Source: Parahoeflea alexandrii (GTDB taxonomy: Bacteria; Pseudomonadota; Alphaproteobacteria; Rhizobiales; Rhizobiaceae). From it: 64,000 nt of DNA. Position 1 is the stretch's first letter. Each line of letters opens with the position of its first letter. The notes under the pieces were generated by a model. The model worked only from the letters and a program-made list of their open reading frames with translations. It was not told the DNA's origin and made no database searches. The DNA lies in the NCBI RefSeq assembly GCF_024105735.1, contig NZ_JAAAML010000003.1:310001-374000 (forward strand). The letters run 5' to 3'. Both the position numbers and the translations under genes were made by a program. Of the stretch, positions 27,728 to 36,969 are shown piece after piece.

Positions 27728-28465
27728 TCAGCCGGGGAGATGTTCGTTCAGGAAGTTCGAGAACGCTTCCCAGCTCTCGGTATCGGCGCGTTCCTGATAG
27801 CGGGAGGAGCCGAACACGGTGAAGGCATGCGGGGCCTTCGAATAGATCTCGATCGTGTAGGTATTCCCGGCCTGCTCGAGTTCGCCCGCCAGCGTCGCCA
27901 CATCCTGCAGGGTGATCGACGTATCCGCGCCGCCATGCATCACCAGGATCGGCGGTTCGTCTCCGCTCCATGACTGGCCTTCCGGCGTGCTCAGCCCGCC
28001 GTGAAAGGTGGCAAACCCCTTTGCCTTGTCCGCCATGTCGCTTCGCGCCATCTCGAGCGCCACCGCGCCGCCGAAGCAGTATCCTGTCACCAGCATCTCG
28101 TCGGTACCGGAGCGTTCCAGGGCCTGTTCGATGCCCGCCTCGACCAGTGTTCTCATCCGCTCCCGGTCCTTGTAGAGCGCGCCGGTCGCCGCCACGCGGT
28201 GATCCATTGTTTCGGTCGGAGTGTCGTTGCCGAACATGTCCAGAGCAAAGGCGTTGTAGCCCATTTCGGCCAGCATGTCGGCTCTCTGGCGTTCGTAATC
28301 GGTCATGCCGTCCCAGTCGTGAACGATCAGCACGACACCCTTGGGATTGCTGGCCTCGGCCCAGTATCCGGAGAAGGTTTCTCCGCCGACCGTGTAGGAA
28401 ACATCCGCGGCAAAAGCCGGGGCAGCAGCCATCAGAGAGAGTGTCAGAAGGGATGTAAGACGCAT
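27728..28465 (-). CDS. Exported dienelactone hydrolase-family protein
   Basis: 245 residues with a signal peptide (LTSLLTLSLMAAAPAFA). Alpha/beta-hydrolase fold: nucleophile Cys in GYCFGGAVAL (about residue 129), Asp in MHGGADTSI and His in SKAPHAFTVFG. Family members hydrolyse dienelactones or other esters; a periplasmic location makes the substrate unclear. GGAGC precedes the ATG. Divergent from the LysR gene at 28691. Confidence 0.86.
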   Translation of the reverse strand: MRLTSLLTLSLMAAAPAFAADVSYTVGGETFSGYWAEASNPKGVVLIVHDWDGMTDYERQRADMLAEMGYNAFALDMFGNDTPTETMDHRVAATGALYKDRERMRTLVEAGIEQALERSGTDEMLVTGYCFGGAVALEMARSDMADKAKGFATFHGGLSTPEGQSWSGDEPPILVMHGGADTSITLQDVATLAGELEQAGNTYTIEIYSKAPHAFTVFGSSRYQERADTESWEAFSNFLNEHLPG

Positions 28466-28690
28466 TTTTGCTCCAATTCTTAGCTGTGCAAGAAGGCTTT
28501 CAAGCCGCTCTGCCCACTGGCCCTGGCAAATGGATCAGCTTTTTCCGCGGTCAAGGGCAGGCGGTTTTCTGCGCTGGCCGGTGGCTGCTCACGATTTGGC
28601 CTTTGCCACAATCGTGCTAATCCGGTCGGGCACGGGACAGACCGGACGGACTGCAGCAATCCGGCCGGTGCGGCAGCGGGGAAAGCGGGA

Positions 28691-29584
28691 ATGGACAAGC
28701 TCTCGGTCATGAATGCCTATTGCCGCATCGTCGAACGCGGCAGCCTTGCCCGCGCGGCCGACGATCTCGGCGTCTCGGCAGCCCTGCTCAGCCGCGAATT
28801 GAAGCTGCTCGAAGAGAGCCTTGGCTGCGTGCTCTTGACCCGGACCACGCGGGCGATGTCGCTGACCGATGCCGGGCGTCTCTATTACGAGCAGTCCCAG
28901 GCCATTCTCGATGCGGTCAGCCGCTCCGAGGACCGCATCCGCGAGGGCGCCGGCACGGTCCGCGGCCATCTCAAGGTCAACGCCTCCAGCTCCTTCGGCC
29001 AGATGGTGATCGCGCCGTTCCTGCCGAAGTTCCTCGAACACTACCCCGATCTCAAGTTTACACTGTCGCTCGATGACCGTGTGGTCGACATGGTCGAGGG
29101 CGGCTTCGATGTCTCGATCCGCATCCGAGCGGCAATGCCGGATTCGGCGCTTGTTGCGCGGCGCATCGGCACCGCCCGGCAGCGGATCTTCGCCGCGCCC
29201 GCCTACCTGAAACGCGCCGGAGCGCCCGCCACCCCGGACGATATCGGCAGCCACCGGGTCATCGGCTTCCTGCTCGCCGACCATCTGACCGGCTGGAACC
29301 TTTCAGGTCCGGGCGGCGAGCGTTCCATCACGCTGGATCCCGCCGTCAAGGTCGGCAACAGTCTTGTGTTGCGTGACATGCTGATTGCCGGCCACGGTAT
29401 CGGCACCCTGCCGGATTTCGTCTCCGATGAAGCCGAGGCGCGCGGCGAACTCGTTCGGGTGCTGCCGGAGTGGGAACTGCCCGCGCCGGAGATCTTCGCC
29501 GTTACCGCTTCACGGCTTGGCATGGATGCGCGGGTTACCGCTTTCATCGAGCATCTCCGCGCCGCGCTCGATCGCCATTCCTAA
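28691..29584 (+). CDS. LysR-family regulator
   Basis: 297 residues. N-terminal winged helix-turn-helix (AYCRIVERGSLARAADDLGVSAALLSRELKLLEE, residues about 8-42) and a C-terminal effector domain of the CrgA/small-molecule type (VVDMVEGGFDVSIRI). It points toward wrbA, the DsbA-like gene and a transporter, with a 96-bp gap before wrbA, and is divergent from the hydrolase gene; either could be its target. Confidence 0.9.
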   Translation: MDKLSVMNAYCRIVERGSLARAADDLGVSAALLSRELKLLEESLGCVLLTRTTRAMSLTDAGRLYYEQSQAILDAVSRSEDRIREGAGTVRGHLKVNASSSFGQMVIAPFLPKFLEHYPDLKFTLSLDDRVVDMVEGGFDVSIRIRAAMPDSALVARRIGTARQRIFAAPAYLKRAGAPATPDDIGSHRVIGFLLADHLTGWNLSGPGGERSITLDPAVKVGNSLVLRDMLIAGHGIGTLPDFVSDEAEARGELVRVLPEWELPAPEIFAVTASRLGMDARVTAFIEHLRAALDRHS

Positions 29585-29680
29585 CGCCACGTAAACAATC
29601 CTTTGCGAGCCAGCGGCTTATTCCCGCGCCCTGTCTGGCCGATCTTCCCGGCATCGAAACACCACGCCGGAGAAGATTTC

Positions 29681-30304
29681 ATGACCCGCATTCTCGTTCT
29701 CTACTATTCCAGCTATGGCCATGTCCGCGCGCTCGCCGAAGCTGAGGCCGAAGGCGCGCTCAGCGTCGCAGGCACCTTGGTCGACATCCGCCGCATCCCA
29801 GAGACCGTGCCCGAGCCGGTGCGCCGCGCCGCGGGCTACGTCGACGATGACACCCCGGTGGCAGCCCCCGCCGATCTCGCCGCCTATGACGGCATCATCT
29901 TCGGCACGCCGACGCGCTTCGGCATGATGGCCGGGCAGATGAAGCAGTTTCTCGACCAGGCCGGCGGGCTGTGGGCGAAGAACGCGCTCGTCGGCAAGGT
30001 CGCCGCGGTCTTCGCCTCCACCGGCTCGCAGCATGGCGGCCACGAGGCGACGCTGCTGTCGACCCACATCCCGCTGATGCATTTCGGCATGCTGATCGCC
30101 GGTCTGCCCTACACCTTCGCCGGCCAGACCTCGGGCGAGGGCATCATCGGCGGCGCGCCCTATGGCGCCGGCACCATCGCCGGTGCCGACGGATCGCGTG
30201 CGCCGACTGAAACTGATCTCGCCGGCGCCCGCTTCCAGGGTGCCCATGTCGCCCGCATCGCCGCACGGCTCGCCGGCGCCGATCTCGCTCGGGAGGCAGC
30301 ATGA
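29681..30304 (+). CDS. wrbA: NAD(P)H:quinone oxidoreductase, WrbA type
   Basis: 207 residues, flavodoxin-like. [11 protein letters not shown] at the start is the FMN phosphate loop, and [24 protein letters not shown] and [10 protein letters not shown] bind the flavin ring. Two-electron quinone reduction in the cytoplasm protects against redox cycling. Start at 29681 (AGAAG nearby); an earlier in-frame ATG at 29603 is not family-like. Its stop overlaps the ATG of the DsbA-like gene (ATGA), so the two are coupled. Confidence 0.92.
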   Translation: MTRILVLYYSSYGHVRALAEAEAEGALSVAGTLVDIRRIPETVPEPVRRAAGYVDDDTPVAAPADLAAYDGIIFGTPTRFGMMAGQMKQFLDQAGGLWAKNALVGKVAAVFASTGSQHGGHEATLLSTHIPLMHFGMLIAGLPYTFAGQTSGEGIIGGAPYGAGTIAGADGSRAPTETDLAGARFQGAHVARIAARLAGADLAREAA

Positions 30305-30942
30305 TGGCCACGCTCACCATCGACTTCTTCCACGACGTCGTCTGCTGCTGGTGCTTCAACATCTCCTCGCGCATGCGCAGCCTGGCCCGCGAGTTCGATC
30401 TCGACATCCGTCACCGCAGCTTCGTGCTGCAGGCAAGCCGCAAGGAGATGGCCGCGCGCTGGGGCACACCCGCTGAGGCCCGCGAGACCATCCTCGGTCA
30501 CTGGTCGGTCTGCCGCGATGTCAGTGACCGGCCCGACCTGATCGACGTGGAGGCCATGCGCTTGGCCCGCTTCGACTATCCGCACGGCTTCGAGGCGGCG
30601 CTTGCCTGCAAGGCCGCCGAGGCAATCGGCGGGCAGGCGGCACACTGGGACCTGTTCGACCGCATCCAGCTCGCTCATCTGGCTGAAGCGCGCGATATCG
30701 CCGACAGGCAGGTGCTTGCCGAGGCCGCCCGCGACATCGGGCTTGATGCGGCCGCCTTCGTCCGCGCCATTGCCGATCCGGCGACCGCCCAAGCGGTGGA
30801 AGCCGACCGCCAGGCCGCCCGCCTTCTGCAGGTACGCAGCATCCCAGCCCTGATCATTCGCGACACCGGTGCGCGGCTGGTCAATGGCCCAGTCGAGCAT
30901 CTGCGCGCGCAACTCCGCGCCGCCGCTCACTTGGTTGCTTGA
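30301..30942 (+). CDS. DsbA/FrnE-family oxidoreductase
   Basis: 213 residues with a thioredoxin fold and helical insertion. The CxxC site is CCWC in [12 protein letters not shown] near residue 16, and the cis-proline lies in RSIPALII; no signal peptide, so it acts in the cytoplasm as FrnE-like proteins do. It overlaps wrbA by four bases and precedes the EamA transporter by 18 bp. Confidence 0.85.
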   Translation: MMATLTIDFFHDVVCCWCFNISSRMRSLAREFDLDIRHRSFVLQASRKEMAARWGTPAEARETILGHWSVCRDVSDRPDLIDVEAMRLARFDYPHGFEAALACKAAEAIGGQAAHWDLFDRIQLAHLAEARDIADRQVLAEAARDIGLDAAAFVRAIADPATAQAVEADRQAARLLQVRSIPALIIRDTGARLVNGPVEHLRAQLRAAAHLVA

Positions 30943-30960
30943 GCCTGAAAGGACATCACG

Positions 30961-31860
30961 ATGAGACAGTCGTCCGACATTTTTCTGACCGCGCTGGCCC
31001 CGGCAATCTGGGGCAGCACCTATCTCGTCACCACCCAGATGCTGCCTGAAGGTTACCCGGTGACACTGGCCGTGCTCCGCGCCCTGCCGGCCGGGCTGCT
31101 GCTGCTGGCACTCACCCGCTGCCTGCCTCCGAGGGCCTGGCTCGGCCGCACCTTCCTGCTCGGCGCGCTGAATTTCGCCGTGTTCTGGTCGCTGCTTTTC
31201 GTTGCCTCCTACCGGCTGCCCGGCGGGGTCGCCGCCACGCTGGGCTCGCTGCAGGCGCTGATGGTGATCGTCATGGCGCGCGGCTGGCTCGGCACCCGCA
31301 TCCGCAAGGGCGCCGTCGCCGCTGCGATCGCCGGTGTGTTTGGCGTGGCGCTGCTGCTGCTTGGCCCGGATGCGGGGCTCGATCCGGTCGGCATTGCCGC
31401 AGGCCTCGGCGGTGCTGCCTCGATGGCCGCCGGCACGGTCTTGAGCCGCAAGTGGCAGCCCCCGGTCTCCGCTCTCAGCTTCACCGCGTGGCAGCTGACG
31501 GCGGGTGGCCTGTTGCTGGTGCCCGTGGCGCTTGTCGTCGAACCGGCGCTGCCTGCACTGACACCGGTCAATCTCGCCGGTCTCGTCTGGCTCGGCCTGG
31601 TCGGTGCGGCATTCACCTATTGGCTCTGGTTCCGCGGCCTGTCGCGGCTCGAGCCGGGGGCAGCCTCGATGCTCGGCATGATGAGCCCCGTGACCGCCGT
31701 CATTCTCGGCTGGCTCTGGCTCGGCCAGGCACTGACGCCGCTGCAGATTGTTGGCGCCTTGATTGTGCTCAGCTCCGTCTGGCTCGGCCAGATCGCCAAC
31801 CGTCCGTCCGCCGTTTTGCCCGGGCTGGCTCTGGCACCCGCAGTCAGCCGTCCGCGCTGA
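30961..31860 (+). CDS. EamA/DMT-family transporter
   Basis: 299 residues with about ten membrane segments in two EamA repeats. AIWGSTYLVTTQMLP and SMAAGTVLSRKW parallel the transporter at 9069-9911. AAAGGA precedes the ATG. It closes the wrbA-dsbA run, and its last 17 bases overlap the convergent LysR gene. Substrate unknown. Confidence 0.88.
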   Translation: MRQSSDIFLTALAPAIWGSTYLVTTQMLPEGYPVTLAVLRALPAGLLLLALTRCLPPRAWLGRTFLLGALNFAVFWSLLFVASYRLPGGVAATLGSLQALMVIVMARGWLGTRIRKGAVAAAIAGVFGVALLLLGPDAGLDPVGIAAGLGGAASMAAGTVLSRKWQPPVSALSFTAWQLTAGGLLLVPVALVVEPALPALTPVNLAGLVWLGLVGAAFTYWLWFRGLSRLEPGAASMLGMMSPVTAVILGWLWLGQALTPLQIVGALIVLSSVWLGQIANRPSAVLPGLALAPAVSRPR

Positions 31861-32782
31861 CAGTGTGTGCCGGTTCCGGTTCTGGCTGGCCCGCCACGCA
31901 TTCGAGGATCAGCTTTCTGAGCCAGTCGTGCATCGCCGATTTGTGGGTGCGGGTGGTCCAGACCAGGAAGACCTCGAATGGCGCCGGGCAGGGGGATTGG
32001 ACGATCCGCACCGCATCGCTGTAGGTCTCTGCGACGCGGCCCGGAACGGTGGCGATCAGGTCGGTCCCGGCAATCACCTTCTCGAGCCCCGCCGGGCTCG
32101 GCACCTCCAGCACCGTGTTGAGTTTTTGCCCCAGCGTGTCCAGCTGTAGCAGGTAGCGTGAGCGCCAGGTGCCGCCATAGGTCACCGTCGCGTGCGGGGC
32201 GGAAACATACTGCTCGAGCGCCAGCGGCTGGTCGGCCAGCGGGTTGTCCCGGTCCATGACGCAGACATAGCGTTCGCTCAGCAGCGTACGAGAATAGAAT
32301 TCGTGCCCGTCCGCCTGCAGCGGCCCCATCAAAAGGTCGGCATCCGACATCTTCAGGAGCTGGATGCCTTGCGTGGTAGAGTTCAGCGCGGTGATCCTGA
32401 TTCCCGGCGCCCGCTCCCTCAGCGCCTTGACGACGCCGGGCAGGATAATTTGCCGCTCGTAATAGTTGCAGGCGATTGTTACCGTCTGCTCTGCAGCGCC
32501 CGGGTCGAAGGAGACAGGGGTGGCAAGCGTCTCGATCTCGTCAAGCATCCGCATCGCGGAAGTGACGATGATGCCGCAGCGTTCGGTCGGCACCACCCGT
32601 CCGCCTTGCCGGAAGAACAGCGGATCGCTGAAGGCGCGGCGCAGCTTCTCGATGGTGTAGCTGACCGCCGACTGGTTGACCCCCAGAACCTCCGCCGTTT
32701 CCGTGAACGAGCGGTTTTCGTAAAGCAGGCGCAAGGTGCGCAGCGCCGCGAAATCCATTGCCAGCAGGGTCGGCTGTTTCAT
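31844..32782 (-). CDS. NodD/NahR-like LysR-family regulator
   Basis: 312 residues. The helix-turn-helix region (RSFTETAEVLGVNQSAVSYTIEKLRRAF, residues about 24-51) and the effector-domain stretches TALNSTTQGIQLL and LLMGPL resemble the NodD/NahR subgroup. ATG 32782 has GGGGA eight bases upstream; M9 is an alternative. It is divergent from the P450 operon, with two ATC-N9-GAT palindromes between them, and should activate or repress that operon in response to its substrate. Confidence 0.9.
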   Translation of the reverse strand: MKQPTLLAMDFAALRTLRLLYENRSFTETAEVLGVNQSAVSYTIEKLRRAFSDPLFFRQGGRVVPTERCGIIVTSAMRMLDEIETLATPVSFDPGAAEQTVTIACNYYERQIILPGVVKALRERAPGIRITALNSTTQGIQLLKMSDADLLMGPLQADGHEFYSRTLLSERYVCVMDRDNPLADQPLALEQYVSAPHATVTYGGTWRSRYLLQLDTLGQKLNTVLEVPSPAGLEKVIAGTDLIATVPGRVAETYSDAVRIVQSPCPAPFEVFLVWTTRTHKSAMHDWLRKLILECVAGQPEPEPAHTVSADG

Positions 32783-32822
32783 TGCGGAAATCCCCGGTCA
32801 CAGAAGCAGGTTCGTCTACGAT

Positions 32823-32837
32823 ATCAGAAAATCTGAT
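32823..32837. promoter_or_regulatory. LysR-type operator 1 (ATC-N9-GAT)
   Basis: Perfect palindrome ATCAGA-aaa-TCTGAT. It fits both the general T-N11-A LysR box and the ATC-N9-GAT core of nod boxes. Located 41 bases from the LysR start and 103 from the P450 start. Confidence 0.6.
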
Positions 32838-32853
32838 TTGCCAAATCAAATTC

Positions 32854-32868
32854 ATCTAATTGTTAGAT
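32854..32868. promoter_or_regulatory. LysR-type operator 2 (ATC-N9-GAT)
   Basis: Perfect palindrome ATCTAA-ttg-TTAGAT, centred exactly 31 bases (three helical turns) from operator 1, so a regulator tetramer could contact both on one DNA face. Confidence 0.6.
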
Positions 32869-32939
32869 TGAGCGCCAGTCCCTAAGGTTCCGGCCTCGAC
32901 ACGGGAGATGGCGGCACAGCTTGGGAGGGCTACGCGACA

Positions 32940-34115
32940 ATGGCTTTTGCGCCGACGGATGAAACGATCACCATAGATCAGCTGACGCGCGATCCCTATG
33001 CGGTCTATCGCAGGCTGCGGGCGGAAGCCCCGGTTGTCACCGTCAGGTCGATCGGCAGGACCCTGCTGACCAAGGCGGCCGACACCCGCGCTGTCAAGGA
33101 CAACCCGGCTCTGTTTAGCTCCAACGATCCCAACACGCCGATGCAGCGCGCCTTCCAGGCCCACACCCTGATGCGCAAGGACGGTGAAGACCACATGCGC
33201 GAACGCATGGCGATGACCCCGACCTTCTCACCGGCCAATCTGAAGACCCTCTGGATCCCGGCTTACGAGAAGCTTGCCGGCGAATATCTCGACAGGCTGC
33301 CGCGAAACGAGACCGTCGACCTGTTCCCCGCGCTCGCCGGACCGCTGGCGGCTCGCATCCTCGCCATCATTCTCGGCATCCCCGGCGCCACCGACGAGGA
33401 GATGCAGTACTGGAGCCAGGCGCTGATCGACGGTGCCGGCAATTTCGGCTACGCCGATGAACCCTTCGCCCGCGTCGACGCCTGCCACGCCGCCATGAAC
33501 GCCATGGTGGAAGCCCGCGTCCCGCTGCTGAAAGCCGAGCCGGACCAGTCGGCGCTCTCGGTCATGATCAACGCCGCGGACCCGATCCCCTTCAGCCAGG
33601 TTCTCGCCAATCTGAAGATCGCCATTGGCGGCGGCATCAACGAGCCGCGCGATTCACTGCTCACCGTGCTCTATGGGCTTTTGACCAATCCCGACCAACT
33701 GGACGAGATCAAGCGCACCGGCAACTGGAGCGGCGCCTTCGAGGAGGGCCTGCGCTGGGTCGCGCCGATCCAGGCCAGTTCGCGCTGTGCCAATGAGGAT
33801 ACTGAAATCCGCGGCGTCGATATCCGCAAGGGCGAGATCATCATGACCGTCCAGGCCTCCGCCAACCACGACGAGGAGCTGTTCGAGGACGGCCACCTCT
33901 ACAACGCGCTGCGTCCGAAGACTTCGCACCAGAGTTTCGGCAGCGGCCCGCATCATTGCATGGGCACGCACCTGGCGCGCGCCACTATCGGCAAGATCAT
34001 ATTGCCGATGATCTTCGAGCGCTTCCCCGACATGCAGCTGGTCGAGCCGGAGAAAGTGGTCTGGTGGGGCTTCGGCTTCCGCGGCCCGCTCAGCCTTCCG
34101 GTCAGGCTCAACTGA
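32940..34115 (+). CDS. Cytochrome P450
   Basis: 391 residues, soluble bacterial class. Haem-binding loop FGSGPHHCMGTHLAR with the thiolate Cys at residue 340, the ExxR motif as EEGLRW, and an I-helix reading GGGINEPRDS. The I-helix lacks the usual acid-Thr pair (Pro-Arg-Asp-Ser follows Glu). It hydroxylates an unknown substrate using electrons from the ferredoxin and reductase encoded next. GGGAGGG lies ten bases before the ATG. First gene of the operon divergent from the NodD-like regulator. Confidence 0.93.
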   Translation: MAFAPTDETITIDQLTRDPYAVYRRLRAEAPVVTVRSIGRTLLTKAADTRAVKDNPALFSSNDPNTPMQRAFQAHTLMRKDGEDHMRERMAMTPTFSPANLKTLWIPAYEKLAGEYLDRLPRNETVDLFPALAGPLAARILAIILGIPGATDEEMQYWSQALIDGAGNFGYADEPFARVDACHAAMNAMVEARVPLLKAEPDQSALSVMINAADPIPFSQVLANLKIAIGGGINEPRDSLLTVLYGLLTNPDQLDEIKRTGNWSGAFEEGLRWVAPIQASSRCANEDTEIRGVDIRKGEIIMTVQASANHDEELFEDGHLYNALRPKTSHQSFGSGPHHCMGTHLARATIGKIILPMIFERFPDMQLVEPEKVVWWGFGFRGPLSLPVRLN

Positions 34116-34136
34116 GATGTCAGGCTCAACTGATAT
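34101..34136 (+). repeat. Tandem 18-bp duplication at the P450 stop codon
   Basis: Two 18-bp units (34101-34118 and 34119-34136) identical at 17 positions, both containing GTCAGGCTCAACTGA, so the stop codon and its context are duplicated. A degenerate third unit (GCCCGGTTCAACC) follows. Confidence 0.8.
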
Positions 34137-34172
34137 GCCCGGTTCAACCGGCCAGATCCGAGGACACCGGTA

Positions 34173-34496
34173 ATGCCGAAAATCACATTCGTCTCCCCCG
34201 ATGACGGCCGCACCACGGTCGAGGCCGCCGGTGGCGACAGCGTCATGCAGGCGGCGCTCGCCAATGGCATCGAGGGAATTGTCGCCGAATGCGGCGGCGC
34301 GATGATGTGCGCCACCTGCCATTGCTATGTCGACGAGGACTGGCTGTCGCGGACCGGCGCCGCCTCCGACGAGGAACGCGCGATGCTCGATTTCGCCGCC
34401 AGCGAGGTCAGGCCCTCAAGCCGCCTGTCCTGCCAGATCGCGATCACCGAGGAACTCGACGGCCTGACGGTCCATCTTCCGGAAGCCCAGATATGA
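34173..34496 (+). CDS. 2Fe-2S ferredoxin (adrenodoxin/putidaredoxin type)
   Basis: 107 residues. Cluster cysteines are in AECGGAMMCATC (C-x5-C-x2-C) with the fourth in SRLSCQIAI, the spacing of vertebrate-type ferredoxins that serve class I P450s. It should shuttle electrons from the reductase encoded next to the P450 encoded just before. GAGGAC precedes the ATG; the stop overlaps the reductase ATG. Confidence 0.94.
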   Translation: MPKITFVSPDDGRTTVEAAGGDSVMQAALANGIEGIVAECGGAMMCATCHCYVDEDWLSRTGAASDEERAMLDFAASEVRPSSRLSCQIAITEELDGLTVHLPEAQI

Positions 34497-35719
34497 GCTC
34501 GGAACGCGTCGTCATTGTCGGTGGCGGTCACGGCGGCTTCCAGATGGCCGCCAATCTGCGCAGCGAGGGATTTGCCGGCGCCATTACGCTCATCGGCGAG
34601 GAGCCGGGCCTGCCCTACCAGCGGCCGCCGCTGTCAAAGGCCTTTCTCAAGGATGGCGACGCCGCACGGCTGCATTTCCGGCCGCAGGCGTTCTTCGACA
34701 CCAACAATATCGAGCTGATGCCCGGAACGCGGGTAAGCCGCATCAATCGGGAAGCCAGGCACGTCACCACCGCCACAGGCACCGAGATCGGCTATGATCA
34801 CCTGGTGCTGGCGACCGGCAGCCGCAACGTCCGGCCGCCCGTGGCCAATCTTCATCTCGAAAACGTGCTCTCGCTGCGCAATCTCGCCGATGCGGCGGAC
34901 CTGCGCGCCCGTCTTTCCGCCGCCCGGCATGTGCTGGTGATCGGCGGCGGCTTCATCGGCATGGAATTCGCCGCCGTTGCATCTGATTTCGGTGTCGAGG
35001 TTACAGTCATCGAGGGGGCGGACCGGCTGATGGCGCGCACCGTTTCGGGCGCGGTTTCAAAGCATTTCCTGGCACTCCACGAAGGCCGTGGCACCAGGGT
35101 CCGGCTCGGCCGCTTCGTCTCGGAGCTACTCGATGACGGTACGGGCCGTGTCGCGGGCGTCCGGCTCTCCGACGGAACAGAGATCGCCGGCGACCTGGTG
35201 TTGATCGCAGCCGGTGTGGCGCCCAACAGCGAGCTTGCCGCCGAGGCCGGGCTTTCGGTCTCCAACGGTATCGATGTCGACACGCTTCTGCGCACCTCCG
35301 ATCTCTCGATCTCCGCGCTCGGTGACTGCTGCAATTTCCCCGACCCGGTCTCGGGCAACCGGGTGCGGCTGGAATCGGTCCAGGCGGCCACCGACCACGC
35401 CCGCACCATCGCCAAGAGGCTCACCGGAAAGCCCGCGCCCTACACCGCCGTTCCCTGGTTCTGGAGCGACCAGAGCCATTTCAAGCTGCAGATCGCTGGC
35501 CTCGGCTCGGGCGCCGACGAGCAGGTCGCCCTGGAGCCGGAAGCCGGCGGTCTGGTTGTGATCAATTTCGCCGCCGGGCGGCTCATCAGTGTCGAGACTG
35601 TCAATTCCGCTGCGGCGCATATGAGCGCGCGCCGGCTTCTGGCTTCGGGACGACCCGTCGCGCAGGCCGAACTCGCAGCCCACAACTACAATCTGGTGGA
35701 CTATGCGCGCGCGGTGTGA
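34493..35719 (+). CDS. NAD(P)H-dependent ferredoxin reductase (FAD)
   Basis: 408 residues, putidaredoxin-reductase type. FAD motif VVIVGGGHGGFQMA at the N-terminus, YQRPPLSK, a second dinucleotide motif VLVIGGGFIGMEFAA (about residue 145) for NAD(P)H, and SALGDCCNFP contacting FAD, followed by a C-terminal domain with WFWSDQSHFKLQIAG. ATGA overlap with the ferredoxin gene makes them translationally coupled. It completes a class I P450 electron-transfer chain. Confidence 0.94.
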   Translation: MSSERVVIVGGGHGGFQMAANLRSEGFAGAITLIGEEPGLPYQRPPLSKAFLKDGDAARLHFRPQAFFDTNNIELMPGTRVSRINREARHVTTATGTEIGYDHLVLATGSRNVRPPVANLHLENVLSLRNLADAADLRARLSAARHVLVIGGGFIGMEFAAVASDFGVEVTVIEGADRLMARTVSGAVSKHFLALHEGRGTRVRLGRFVSELLDDGTGRVAGVRLSDGTEIAGDLVLIAAGVAPNSELAAEAGLSVSNGIDVDTLLRTSDLSISALGDCCNFPDPVSGNRVRLESVQAATDHARTIAKRLTGKPAPYTAVPWFWSDQSHFKLQIAGLGSGADEQVALEPEAGGLVVINFAAGRLISVETVNSAAAHMSARRLLASGRPVAQAELAAHNYNLVDYARAV

Positions 35720-35836
35720 ACCGGCACGGGGAGGGAGGCCCCGGAAAGAGAATACCAAAAGGGGAAATGCAATCGCCTGAACAGCACGGCTCAGGCGATT
35801 GACCGAATGCAGACAACGATCAAGGGAGGAAACCAA

Positions 35837-36874
35837 ATGATCAGACGCAATTTCATCTACTCCGTGGTGGCCGGCGCGCTGGCGCTGACCGCACTGCCCG
35901 CAACAAGCTTCGCTCAGGAGGTCACGCTCCGGCTGCATCAGTTCCTGCCGCCGGTGGCCACCGTGCCGAAGCACATTCTCAAGCCCTGGGGCGACCGGCT
36001 GGCCGAACTCTCCGGCGGCCGCATCAAGATCGAGCATTTTGACGGCATGTCGCTCGGCGGTCGTCCGTCGGACCTGATGGACCAGGCCCGCGACGGCGTT
36101 GCCGACATGACCATGACCGTGGTCGGCTACACCCCCGGCCGCTTTCCGCGCACGGAAGTCTTCGAACTGCCGTTCATGATGACCAACCCGATCGCCACCT
36201 CGCTCGCCTACTGGGAAATGGTCGACACCGATTTCCAGAACAATGAATACAAGGATCTCAAGGTGCTGGGCGCCTGGGTGCACGGCCCCGGCGTGATCCA
36301 CACCAAGGATCCGGTCACCAAGCTCGAGGACATGAAGGGCAAGACCCTGCGCGGCCCGACCCGGGTGATCAACGACATGCTCTCCGAGCTCGGCGCCGAG
36401 CCGGTCGGCATGCCGCTGCCGGCCATTCCCGAGGCCCTGTCCAAGGGCGTCATCAACGGCACCGTCATCCCCTGGGAGGTCACGCCCTCGATCCGGCTCA
36501 CCGAACTGGTCAAGAACCACACCGAGTTCGGCGGCCCCGAGGCGCTCTACACCGCCACCATCGTGCTGGTGATGAACAAGGCCAAGTACGACGCGCTGCC
36601 GGAGGATCTGCGCGCCATCCTCGACGCCGAATCCGGCGACAAGCTCTCGGCCTTCGCAGCCGAGGTGATGGAAGCCTACGACAAGCCCGGCCGCGACATC
36701 GGGGTTGCCGCCGGCAACAACATCATCCAGCTCGACGAGGCCGAAGTCGCCCGCTGGAAGCAAGCCGCCCAGCCGGTCATCAACCGCTGGGTCGCCGAAA
36801 TGGACAAGCAGGGCATCGACGGCAAGGCCCTGATCGACCAGGCCAAGAAGCTCATCGCCGAAAAGTCGATGTAA
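35837..36874 (+). CDS. TRAP transporter solute-binding protein (DctP family)
   Basis: 345 residues with a signal peptide (YSVVAGALALTALPATSFA). VTLRLHQFLPP, GRIKIEHFDGMSLGG, DMKGKTLRGPTRV (with the Arg that pairs with substrate carboxylates) and NGTVIPWEV are typical DctP segments. It captures an organic acid in the periplasm. Start at 35837 with GGGAGGA; 118 bp after the ferredoxin reductase. No DctQ or DctM membrane gene follows; a terminator does. It may supply the P450 substrate, or its permease genes may lie elsewhere. Confidence 0.92.
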   Translation: MIRRNFIYSVVAGALALTALPATSFAQEVTLRLHQFLPPVATVPKHILKPWGDRLAELSGGRIKIEHFDGMSLGGRPSDLMDQARDGVADMTMTVVGYTPGRFPRTEVFELPFMMTNPIATSLAYWEMVDTDFQNNEYKDLKVLGAWVHGPGVIHTKDPVTKLEDMKGKTLRGPTRVINDMLSELGAEPVGMPLPAIPEALSKGVINGTVIPWEVTPSIRLTELVKNHTEFGGPEALYTATIVLVMNKAKYDALPEDLRAILDAESGDKLSAFAAEVMEAYDKPGRDIGVAAGNNIIQLDEAEVARWKQAAQPVINRWVAEMDKQGIDGKALIDQAKKLIAEKSM

Positions 36875-36941
36875 GGCTTGAGAAAAACCCAGGGCGCTCG
36901 GCGAGGGGAGCGCCCCGGATGGCATCCGGGAGATGCGGCAC

Positions 36942-36969
36942 CGAGCGGGCAGAAATGCCCGCTCGTTTT
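36942..36969 (+). terminator. Rho-independent terminator after dctP
   Basis: Perfect 9-bp stem CGAGCGGGC / GCCCGCTCG with a 6-base loop, followed by TTTT. It should end the P450-ferredoxin-reductase-dctP transcript. Confidence 0.85.
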
